Origin: Proteles cristata cristata
Lineage: Eukaryota; Chordata; Mammalia; Carnivora; Hyaenidae
Assembly: GCA_017311185.1 (NCBI GenBank)
Contig: JAESUZ010000121.1
Span: 1-64,000 of the forward strand
Reading direction: 5' to 3'
Length of the DNA: 64,000 bases
Shown piece by piece: positions 44,589 to 55,455 of the stretch. The notes beneath the pieces were generated by a model, which had not been told where the DNA came from, did no database searches, and saw only the letters and a list, made by a program, of their open reading frames with translations. A program made the translations under genes and the position numbers. Position 1 is the first letter of the stretch. Each line of letters starts with the position of its first letter.

Positions 44589-47500
44589 AACACTGCCATT
44601 TTTCTGAAAGGATGAGGAAGGGAGAGAAGAGTTAGGTACTGGCCAAGCCCAGCCAGCCCAGCAGCAGACAAGGAGGAAGAGGAAGGGGGAGGGGGAAGCT
44701 ATTTGAGAGGAGGTGACGGAGAGGAAGAGAATGAGGAAAAGTAAGGGAAGGTGGAGAAAGCTGGGTCCTGAGGGGAAAGTTGGGCTTGATGAGAAAAGTG
44801 GGAGTGAAGGAAGGCAGGCGGAAGTGCGGGTGCAGAAAGGGACGGTGGGGGAGGGGAGGGGAGATGAGAGGAGCTTTGTTTTTCCTCTAAGCTCCTTGTT
44901 TTGTGTTGAGGAGGGGCTAACAATAGAGCATGTGCCTGTTACTGGGCATTCACAGTAATCCCACTTTCTTGCTCTACTTTTGGTGAGAGAAGGAGGAGCA
45001 GAAGTTTTATCTGAACGGAAAACTGGAGGGATTTTTTACTTGGAGTGTCACTGAGGTCAAGAGGGAAACCTGCACTCCTTCACCGAACACGTTTAAGGAC
45101 ACAATGCGATTAGCCTGTCTTCTGTTTCTGTGCTGCTTCCACCCGGGGCTCCTAGAAACACAAAGAAGCCCAAGGATGTTGCCCATTAATAGTTAACTGT
45201 TGATGTTGCTGAGAACTTGGTCCAGGAATGACACTCGGACCCACAGAGATTTGATAGATGAATTTCCATGTGTGATCCCAGCATCGGGAACTATGAGAGA
45301 TAGTACCTGTCAAGCACAGAACAGGGAGCTTTTGGTGAACTGTAATTAAAACCTAAAGGGCATGCCATCTGATTTCCCTTTGCCTCTGTAGAGATGATTT
45401 AGAATTCTGGATCATGAATCTCTGAGCATGAGCGATAAAAAGCATACTTGTTCCACTCCTGACCAAAGGTAAACATTCAGAGTACAGCTTTGTTTAGATG
45501 GTTCATTGTTCACATCCCTGCCTAAGAAGATCTGATTCTAAAACACGTTGCAGAAAAGATAGTATTGAGTAGTTAATGTATTAAAATAGCCAGTGTGGGG
45601 ACTATAGGAAATATTCCCATAGGACCACCAGAAAATTTCACAAAAAAGACCATTCACAAAATATCTCCATTTAGAGATTTCATTAGTAACTGGGTTGTTC
45701 TAACTGAAAAATAATAAATTTAAAACTGAGATGATTATTTCCTGGAAGAGCTTTAGAGGTAACTGAGCAACTGTGAACCAGAAAGATCAATTTATCCTTA
45801 ACTTTTTTTTTAAAGGTCACGAAAGAAGACTGTCAACCTGACAGATGTAACCATGGATTCTTTCACAGAGTTCTTCAAAAGCTCAAAGGCTGCTAAATGT
45901 GTCAAATTAATGCATCTCCTCCATGACCGGGTTCTTTGATATGAAAGTAATCATGTGAGATTTTCTTTTCCCCTCCAGAAAATGGCTCTGCAATTTTGAG
46001 AAAATAGTTCTTTCCATATCTTCAAAATTTTTTTGTAACTGTCATGAAAATGATGTGGGTTAATGGAATCTCCGTATTCTTCTTAGATTCTCTCAAAAAT
46101 TCCTTTCAAGTGTCAATCTCAATGAAATAAGGCCAAAATGTTACATAGCTTAGAATTTTGATATTTTGTTAGCTCTAGTCCTTTGATTATCCTGATTTGT
46201 AGATTTGGGGAGGATTTAATATTGATCTCTCCCTAGCACTGAATAATTTTTAGAAAAAACAGCCTGAGTCTAATTGCCAGACCCATACCACACACACGAA
46301 AGCTGTGAATACAAGCTGTGATCATGAATCACGTGTACGTGGCTTTGATTGTGTCGGACTCACAATAAGATTAAGATTGGTTTTTTTCCTTCTTAATTAT
46401 TCAGAGCTAAATGTGATAAAAACTAAAACTAAACATATGGATGTGATCATGAAGGCTTTTTCTAACATAGTTTTTTTTTTTTAAAGTCGGTGTAATGTGC
46501 CACAGGCATTAATTCCTTTAAATATATAAGGGAAGACTTCCTAGAACTTGCTCTAATTTTAGGGGAGCTCAGGGTTTTTTTTAATTCAATGCCACACTTA
46601 GCACATACCATCTCAAAGTGCAAAAGAGCTTTTATTCCCCTTATTTTTAGTTTCCCCCAATACCACTCTTTTTATTAAGTTTTAAATTTTAATTCCAGTA
46701 TCGTTAAGCAAAAGCCACTCTTATTGAATACGTATTGTTACTTAGTTTTTGATGGAATGAAATGATCAAACTCAGACAGTAACATTTTTAAACACAAAGG
46801 GAATAAAATTAAAAATAAAAGGCAAATCCTTTCCACGAGCTGTTTTGGCTTACTTGTGACTTGATTCACAGTTTTCTATGATAATAGCAAGAGAAATGAA
46901 ATAGGTTACCCAGAGACCAAGATAACCAATTTTTTTGTGTTTGTCTTTGGAATGCATGAACTAATTTTAAAAGCTAATTTAATTTTACATTCTATCTAGA
47001 CTAACACTGATATTTGTCTTCCTTTGGAAAGTGCTAATGATATGCTATGAGGTGGGTGACTCTGAAGACTACTGGGTGACAAGGACAGACCACTTGAGAT
47101 TGACAAACTGTTTAAGGTTTTCATGGCACCAAATGGACAATCTCCAAATGATTCTTCCTCTAACTCTAGTTTCAGAAATGCAAGCAAGGTACAGGGGAAC
47201 ATTTAAGCTACAAGTCAGGAGACACAAAACATCCACTCTTAGACCAGCCTCAGATTTCATTTTCTGGTTGCCTGGCACATTTCCCAACAACTGGGGCACC
47301 TGGTTCCATTCTTCCCTTTCACAGCTTCTTTCACTCCCACCTGTGCCTCCCAAAGTTGTTGTTGCTAACTCTACATTTACCTGAGCTCACACTTCTTTGC
47401 TAAGCGCAAACTCCTAGATTCATTTTCCGGGGGAATTGTTCATTATTCTGCTGGTCGTTTCTGCCTTCCCCCAGGTTCCATTCACTCAGCTTGGGTTAGG

Positions 47501-49842
47501 CTGGAGGACTTAGCAGAATGGTGACTGCCCATATGGGCCAAACAGCTTCCAGTTGGTTTATGTTTGATTAGGTTACCCCTGCCAGATCTCTGTGACCGTA
47601 ATATAAATTCTGATATACAAGAGGCTCTATTTTGGTTCAAAAACCAAATAAGAGAGCACACTTTGCAGTCATTTTCCCTGGCATCCAGCACAACCTAAGA
47701 GCTCAGTCTGTCCCATTCCCAGCAAGACCAGTAGACTGAAATAACAACTGAAGAGCAGGGAAAAACGACAGGATATTAAATTACGAAACACCAACATTTG
47801 CATAGTAATTCCCACTAATTAAGAAAGAAAGATATAAGTTGTTTGTTATAAACACCACCAGGTCTTGAGCAAACACCAAGAGCTCACCACAGAGCTAAAC
47901 CAAGCATTTGTCTAATCAAAGCCACTTTCCAAAGCATTTTATTAGTACAGCTGCAGAGCACACATTTTATCACACATGCTAATAATCCCAGTTATGGCGT
48001 CTACATTTTAATCATTTGTTCTAGGCTTGTTTCTCAAACAATTAACACTAATGAATGGTCAGAATACCTCGGATCATATATGTCTAATTGCAGTCAAGAG
48101 CAGTTCTTGTCTGCATGTACATTTCAATTTACCTCTGGGGATAATGTTTGTTAATTGTATTTCTTTATACGAAAGAGAAGAAAAAGGCAGTTCAGGCAAA
48201 AAGGGACTAAGTGTTCTCCTCTCTCCTTTTGTTCCGACAAGAAGCTAAAGTCACTTCAAGAGGCACTTAATCCCATCATCCGCGGTCACAATTGCCTTGC
48301 AGCATCAATCAAAAAGAATCTGAAGTAAAATGATGCAGCTATATTGTGTAATTAAAAGCAATTCAGGTAGTTATTGCTTGGGGCCCTCTAAGGGTCCAAA
48401 TACTTAAAATGGCCCTGCAGGGATCCTCAACACTGTAGTGTTTAAAATTTGGTCACCAACAAGATCTGGAGGAAAGGGAGGCATATGCAAAAAACCCCAC
48501 AAAAACAAAATCCCAAAACAAGAACAAAAAAGCCTACCACCCTGTCCTCATGTGAATTGTAAAGCAAAAGAAAACAGGAGGGAGAGCTAAAGTCTGAGGT
48601 GGAAAAGCCCCATGTTCCCAGCTACAGAATGAAATCAACACAGAAGGGTAGGAAGGAGAAAAGAGAAAACCGATGTCTTCAGAATTCAACAGTCCCTGTC
48701 CAGATGCACCTTGTGCACTTAAGGGGGAAAAAAAGTATACTCATATTGACTGGGTCTCTTCAACATGAAATGGAACAGCTTTGTAGAATCTTTAATGTAA
48801 CAGGTATAGGTTATCTGAAAATTCAAACTTACTAAGAAAATATGAAGTAAATTTATGGTATGTCTAATTCCACAGTTACTTATAAAGGCAAGATGTGAGA
48901 AGTACCCTTTAAAAGTCTGGCACAGATTTCTACCACAATTTACTTAACTCATTAAAAAAATTAAGTATTGAAGCTTTCAGGTTTATAAATTTGGCCTTTT
49001 AAGTCAACAAGAGTTTAACATAGTGTTTTCTAGTGTATGCTTTTAACAAAGAGCCATCGTTGACAGAAGGTTAGGAACAGGCATAATTCTCTGGTTTTGA
49101 TTCTCGGCTAAAATATTTTTAAGTAAAAACACAACTCCTCAACAGACATAAGACTAGATGTTAAAATAACAATATGTGTTTAAGTTTTACCATCATTTCC
49201 CCCTTTATAATAAAACTGGAAAAGAAGGCTTCCTGTTGATTTATGAAAGAATTTCTGGAAAAAATCCCAAGCTCATGTCTGAATGAGCTATTGGATATTA
49301 AGGAACTTTTCAGAAAAGACACCAGGTTACTCTCAGGATACAAGCTTCATTCTGGAAGCAGAGGAGGAGTAGAAATGCTTCACTCATCATTCGAACAGGG
49401 CATTTTACAGTAGCATCTATAAATACTTTCTAAGGCATCATTAGTGGCAAATGTAATTGGGACCTAAAATCTACTCTGTGTGAGCATATGAGGGTTGTAG
49501 GATTTACTTTCAAATCACAAAATAATTATCAACATCCAACAACAGTTCATTTAAACACAGAATCGCTGTCATTTTCCACACAAATATTCTAGCAATTTAA
49601 GTGAGTGAAAAAGCTTAGAAGGGAAAAATGCAAAAGTACTGCTTCAAAGCTTAACTTTCTATGAAGCACTGATGTGCAAAACAGCAGAATGGAACCAATT
49701 CTGTTTCCATCTCTAAAAGCACCAAACTTTTAAAAACCTGTTATTTAAAAAAAAATCTGTCTACCTTGCCTTTCCAACTATAATGATCATAGTGTAAAAG
49801 ATACTGTATACGCTCAAATGGTTTTGTGTTGTCAGTGAAGTC
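44589..49842. other. Repeat-poor intronic stretch
   Basis: About 5 kb without a CAN-SINE or L1, unusual for this window. It begins with a purine-rich patch (44640-44870). No gene, RNA or clear old repeat was recognised. It could hold conserved non-coding sequence, which cannot be judged from a single genome. Confidence 0.5.
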
Positions 49843-49858
49843 TTTTCTGTAAGTTTAA

Positions 49859-50090
49859 AATTTTTTTAGTGTTTATTTTTGAGAGAGAGAGAGGGAGCAT
49901 GTGAGTGGGACAGGGGTAAAGCGAGAGGGAGACACAGAATAGGAAACAGGCTCCAGGCTCTGAGCTGTCAGCAGAGCCCAATGCAGGGCTCGAACCCATG
50001 AACTGTGAGATCATGACCTGAGCGAAAGTCAGACGCTTAACCAACTGAGCCACCCAGGTGCCCCCCGATTTTTTGAAAAAATGTTGAACG
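49859..50090 (-). mobile_element. CAN-SINE with about 25 extra bases at its 5' junction
   Basis: The 16-bp duplication ttttctgtaagtttaa is at 49843-49858 and 50091-50106. The SINE head ends at about 50066, so the next 24 or so bases inside the duplication (including the near-palindrome attttttgaaaaaat) are not SINE. Confidence 0.88.
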
Positions 50091-50516
50091 TTTTCTGTAA
50101 GTTTAAGCCTATTTATTATTAATCAGTGTTCAGTCTTAGAGTGTCCATTCAAAATCATTAACCCTCAATGCATGGGAGTCTGAAATCTCCCCCAACTGCC
50201 ATATTCTTATCAGCCTTACCTTCTAGGTAACACACTCCCCAGGGGACTGAGAAGAGCAAGTGGATAACAGAAATGCCCTGCAGTTTATGTGAACTTGAAT
50301 CCCTGTCTCTGTACCTCCACCACCAAACTTCTCAGATAATCTGTTTCAAAATCAGGCATACGCGATGCTTTGCCACAACTGTGCTATTCATGATAAGCCA
50401 CCTAAAGGCAGGATGCTAAATTTTAAAAAACTTTATTTTTGGTCCATTAAAGCATCGATTTTATGTCCTATAGTTTGTTTTTTTTTTCAGCTTTTGGATG
50501 AAGATAGGCATGTACT

Positions 50517-50723
50517 CACCTGGGAGGCTCAGTCAGTTAAGCGTCAGACTTTCGCTCAGGTCATTATCTTACAGTATGTGAGTTTGAGCCCCACGTCCAG
50601 CTCTGTGCTGACAGCTCAGAGCCTGGAGCCTGCTTCAGAGTCTGCGTCTCCCTCACTCTCTGCCCCACCCCCACTCATGCTCTGTCTCTCTCAAAAATAA
50701 ACGTTAAAAAATAATAAATTAAA
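50517..50723 (+). mobile_element. CAN-SINE with 16-bp target-site duplication
   Basis: aagataggca(t/a)gtact lies at 50501-50516 and 50724-50739. The first bases of the head are lost (cacctgggaggctcagtcag). Confidence 0.92.
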
Positions 50724-50739
50724 AAGATAGGCAAGTACT

Positions 50740-52359
50740 TTCTCTTAGGGAAAGAAAGTGTTAACTTTTAACAGGGGCATTTTAGAAATACCCAAAACTG
50801 AACTCAGCCAAAGGGAGAAAAGCAAATTCATCGAATTTCAGGCAAAAGTCTGTACTGTGATCCGCCCCTTATAATAATTTTTAACACAATTTCACTGACA
50901 GGTGCTTTATCAATATCATATTTTTTTCTTCTTGGTCCCGGGTCTCAGCACTGCTCCCTTGTCCCTGAGGCTCCCCTGGAGCTCCCCAGGGATGACGCCC
51001 ACCACAACTGGGTCCTTCAGTTCCTGCCATCGATCCAGCTGTATGCATGCTGACTAAACACTGCCAGGTCAAGCTGGAGAGCAAGACGTGAAAATTCAGT
51101 GCTAATTACTGTGATTACAATCTGTGTGTCAAGCAGCCAAAGCCTCTGGGAAGTGTCCACAGGCAACCTGTCTCTGAATCAAAAATCTCAGTTTGAGAGA
51201 TGAAGAATCTATACACACTGACTTTCCAGCTTGTGAAGTCATAATATGGGCATCAAGTTGTTCATGATACCTTCTCTGGAAGCATATGAACTAAAGCAAG
51301 CCCAACATTTAGAATGTACAAGGCAGGGAGGGGAAGTGATCAAACAACCCATGCAGCCCCCAAAATAGTAAACACCTGAGCCATGAGATATGCTCCGATG
51401 GCAATTTTCTGCACTTGATCTTAGCCAAAAGGCCGAGAAGCGATCCGATGGCAATTTTCTGGAGATGACTTGAGACCCTCGGAACCGAACCAGGGAGTGA
51501 GTGGGCACTTCCAAAAACATGCTCCTACATAGGCATCATCACTCTAAACTGCAGGGGTAAATTTATCATGAGAATCTCAAAGCCCTGACTATCCATGTGA
51601 ACCGTGTATTTACCAGCGAGCCTCCAAAGATATACTGGAGTCAGAAAAAGTGATTTCACAAATGTATCTTAAATGACATTAAAGAATCAAAAAAATGTTG
51701 ATGCAAGGGAATGCTTAACAGATCACTTTGTTTTCCTGGGCTCACAAACATTTCTTAAATAAGTTCGAGTCATTTGGGAACAGGTTGAAGGGAAAGAGCA
51801 AGGTGCCCTCCTAGCTCTTTGGGAAGGCAGCTAGTTTTGCTCTGGAATGTACGGCTCATTCTCCTGTCTTCACAGACTATCTGCAGATATGCTTGTTCCT
51901 GTCCATGTTAAATAAATACAGTTCTTCCCGGGGCACAATGTTTAAAACAGAATTAATCCTTTGAGTCATCATGTAAAACCTACAGGAATTTCTATACTTG
52001 CTGTGACATCACAATGTTAATGTTTCCAGACACTGCCAAAAAGTTGTGGTTTCACAACTAACCCATCACAGGACCCTTCTATAGCTGGTGAATACCACAC
52101 AGGCTTTCTATGTGCCCGTAACAAAGATTCTGGAGGAAGAGGCTTTTTGGGGGGACACACTGGCCAGTGTAGTCCCAGGGCAGCAGGCAAAATCTGATCT
52201 GTCATTTTCAGCCTGGCCTGAATTGGCCAACACATGTCAAACATCACAAAGCCTTTATGAAAATATGACTTCAAATATTTTTCTTTCCTCCCCTCATTTT
52301 CTTTTTCAGGTACTCCGTTCACAAAATGTATCTGTGTGTTCATTCAAAAATAAAACAAC
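50740..52359. other. Intronic stretch with the U2 fragment
   Basis: Unique sequence apart from the U2 retro-fragment at 51412-51444. Confidence 0.5.
51412..51444 (-). pseudogene. U2 snRNA 5'-end retro-fragment (nt 1-33)
   Basis: On the minus strand these 33 bases match the first 33 nt of U2 snRNA exactly, from the 5' ATCGCTTCTCGGCC through the GGCTAAGATCAAGTG region. The match stops at the edge of the branch-site recognition element. The fragment is flanked by perfect 17-bp direct repeats, ccgatggcaattttctg, at 51395-51411 and 51445-51461, showing insertion by target-primed reverse transcription. There is no A tail. Truncated snRNA pseudogenes of this kind are known in mammals. There is no promoter and it is not a functional U2 gene. 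Confidence 0.93.
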
Positions 52360-52560
52360 TTTTATTTTTATTTATTTTTTGAGGGGGAGGAAGGGCAGAG
52401 GGAAAGGGAGAGGCAGAGGGAGAGGGGGAGAGAGAATCTTAAGAACACTCCACGCCCAGTGCAGAGCCTGACGGGGGGCTCCATCTTACAACCGTGAGAT
52501 CATGACCTGAGCTGAAATCAAGAGTCAGATGGCCAACTGACTGGGCCACCCAGATACCCT
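52360..52560 (-). mobile_element. CAN-SINE, older
   Basis: gagggggaggaagggcagag GA-rich block, ccagtgcagagcctgacggg core, and diverged head tgggccacccagatac. Confidence 0.85.
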
Positions 52561-52604
52561 TGAAATTACTTTTTAAAGTCTCAATTGCTTTATATCAAGA
52601 ACCG

Positions 52605-52790
52605 TAGGGGGCCTGGGTGGCTACGCAGGGTGTTTCTGACTCTTGATCTTGGATCACGTCATGGTCTCACAGTTCATGGGATTGAGCCCCACACTGGGCT
52701 CTGTACTGACAGCACAGATCCTGCTTGGGATTCTCTCTCCCTCTCTCTCTGCCCCTCACCTGTGCACTCTCTCTCAAAATAAATAAAACT
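52605..52790 (+). mobile_element. CAN-SINE, older
   Basis: gggcctgggtggctacgcag head with a small internal loss in the A-box area, ttgagccccacactgggctc B-box region, CT domain, and tail aaaataaataaaact. Confidence 0.85.
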
Positions 52791-52792
52791 AA

Positions 52793-53894
52793 ATCAACTC
52801 AGTTCTTTGGCTCATGGACACAGACACAAGTTTATCAGCATCTAGCACAAGACCTTACATATGGCCATACTCATGTTTGTTAACTGACTTCATTACCAAC
52901 TTCCTTCCTTGTAAATTACAGGGACCACAGAAATCATTATTATTGGGTTTCTCATGGCCAAGAAACCCTTACATTTGTTTCCATTTCACAGATGAAGTCT
53001 TCTAAGAACTGTCTGTGCTAATACTATGCAATAGCCACAATCTGTCCCCTGCAGGCTGAAAAACAGCTTACTCTACAAAACCAATAAATAGCAAATACAC
53101 CAAAAATATGCTCTGGTCAATACAAATAAGGACAATGAAGACTTCCCAGAAATAATTTCAATCAATTTTATACAATTGATCTCTTCTTTCAAGGAGCCCT
53201 TAATTTACTCAATCCCTGATTGAGTTGTTACATGAATCATGAAGGCTTAACTGCGAAGATAAAGACAGATATTTCAATCAGGGAATACCCATGATGGTTT
53301 AATTAAAGAATTTTTGCATCTCACTTACAGAATATCGCTCCTTAAGTACGGCATGGCATTTATTTAAAATGTCCCAGAGGCAATTAAGCCCTGATTAACA
53401 ATAAAATTTTCTTCCTTAACTTCATTTTCAATTACCATGAAGCTCATTTCTCATTGCCTGGAATTTCAGCACATGGTACTCAATGGATTTAACTCACATG
53501 TAATTCCACGTAATCCATCAAAACCAGTTGGAAGACTTGAAGTCTACAGAAGCCAGCTCTTCCTAAAAGTTGGAGGTTGTACTTGTGGTACAGTCTGCCT
53601 CACTTATCACCTGCAATTTGCAGCCCAACCACGTCCAGAGCTGTGTGATGACTCTACTCTGAGTTATGAGAGGAACAAGGGGACGATAACCAGGATGGAA
53701 TTCCTAACTCTGAGAGTTCAGTTTTTTCTCGAGCTCAAAGGAGGAACGATAGTGATAAATAATCTACTTGCCCACATGACTCATCTATTCTGTGAGGAGA
53801 AACAAATGGTCATGATTCCCCAGACCTGCCATCTCTGAGCTGCTCTCCCATTTCCCCGGAAAGCAGGTGAGTGGTAAGAAAATCAGAGCAGACT
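52793..53894. other. Intronic unique sequence
   Basis: An open frame of 133 codons at 53437-53838 has no family resemblance I can name and no splice or promoter support, so it is not called a gene. Confidence 0.45.
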
Positions 53895-54068
53895 TGGGTC
53901 TGGTGACACCTAAAGCATGTTACTTAGCCTCCCTAAATTTCGGGTTTATTATGAGTTTGATATAACAATAGGACTACTGTGAGAAATCCATGAAATGATG
54001 CAGGTAGCACCTGATAAAATGCCTAACACACAGAAAATCCAATCAATGATAGCTACTATTATTAAAGA
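53895..54068 (+). repeat. MIR-like relic
   Basis: gcatgttacttagcctccct, atcctgataaaatgcctaac-like text and acacagaaaatccaatcaat with a final agctactattatta match MIR in order. Confidence 0.6.
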
Positions 54069-54452
54069 GAAGACACTTCCCCCTTGTCTTCTCTGACCTC
54101 TGTGAGTTACACATGTAACATGTAAAACAGTGTCTCCTAGGACTCTTCACAGGTGTGCTGTTCTTGCACGCACGTGTGCGCACACACAGTGATGGGCACT
54201 CTGCCACATCTGGGAAACACACCTACCAAGGGATGGGAGCCCACATCCAGGTTAAGAGTCTAAGAGTCGGCAATGCAGAAAATAAAAGCAGCATGTTATA
54301 TCTTCTCTCTGATGCCCCCCAGGTCTTCAGAATTTAATAGCTGAACAAGCTAGGTATCAATTTTGGCTTCTCTGTGAGTTTTTAATCAGCTCTAAAATAA
54401 TATTTCATGATTATCTATGCACATTAATCTCATCTAAAAAGAGGAAAATAAA

Positions 54453-54648
54453 GGGGGAGCTTGGGTGGCTCAGTAAATTAAGCATCTGACTTTCGCTCAG
54501 GTCATGATCTCAGGGTTTGTGAGTTCAAGCTCTGCATGGGGACTCTGCTCTCAGTGCAGAGCCTGCTTCAGATCCTCTGTCTCCTCTCTCTGCCCCTCCC
54601 CTACTCATGTTCTCACTCTCTCTCAAAATAACATTAAAAAAAATTTTT
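54453..54648 (+). mobile_element. CAN-SINE
   Basis: gggggagcttgggtggctca head, tttgtgagttcaagctctgc, CT domain, and tail aaaataacattaaaa. Confidence 0.88.
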
Positions 54649-54694
54649 AAAGGAAAATCAAAAGGATTTTTCCATTCATTTTCTCATAATGTCA

Positions 54695-54820
54695 GACAAA
54701 TTTTTATTTCATTAGTTCTACAAATAGATATCGGACACCTAAGCCAAGCCCTGGGGATATTAATGAGGAGAGAATCAGCCATCTGGGAAGCTGAGGTCTA
54801 GCTAGGGAGACAGGCCCAAG
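54695..54820 (+). repeat. L2 3'-end relic
   Basis: agttctacaaatagatatcg, cacctaagccaagccctggg and gatattaatgaggagagaat, then gtctagctagggagacagg, follow L2. Confidence 0.55.
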
Positions 54821-55250
54821 ACAGGAGTCTCTAAGGCAGAGGCCTGAAGCCCAGGGGTGGGAGGGGACACTCACAGAAGGCTTCTCAGAGGCGGGGAGGA
54901 CAAACTCAGGAGGCAAAAAGTGCATCGTGGGTATAGGAGAATGAAGAAGAGCACAGGGGAACTCAGTGATTTCATTTCAATTATCACCAGTGATTTTCTT
55001 TCTTTGCAAATGCCATGCCCAGCTCTATCATACGTTGCCTTCATGCATGTGGGGGTTTCCAGACATAAACACTAGCTATATGAGACACCAAGCCAGTGCC
55101 CTTTTTCCAACCCTGTAGTCTGTCACAGACACAGAACAAAACAGTGACAACCCAATATCCTAAAATTTTCTGAACCAGAAAAGCTCCCCTTTTTGTTCTT
55201 TGATAAGATTTATTTATGCTTTAAAATTATCTTAGAAACACACAGGACTT

Positions 55251-55438
55251 CAACTCTTGATTTTGGCTCAAGTCACAAGCTCACAGTTGGTGGGACTGAG
55301 CCCCGTGTCGGGACTCTGTGCTGACAACATGGGACCTGGTTGGGATTCTCTCTCTCCCTCCCTCCCTCTTTCTGTTTCTCTCTCTCTCCCTCCCTCTCTT
55401 TCTAAATGAATAAGTAAACTTTTTAAAAAATCTAGAAA
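55251..55438 (+). mobile_element. 5'-truncated CAN-SINE
   Basis: The duplication agaaa(c/t)a(c/t)acaggactt at 55234-55250 and 55439-55455 shows that the insertion begins inside the A-box region (caactcttgattttggctca), so the head was never copied. Confidence 0.85.
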
Positions 55439-55455
55439 AGAAATATACAGGACTT

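Noticed and set aside
53437..53838. 133-codon open frame on the plus strand with an ATG
   Set aside because: The protein resembles no family I know and the composition looks like random intron. There is no promoter or poly(A) context.
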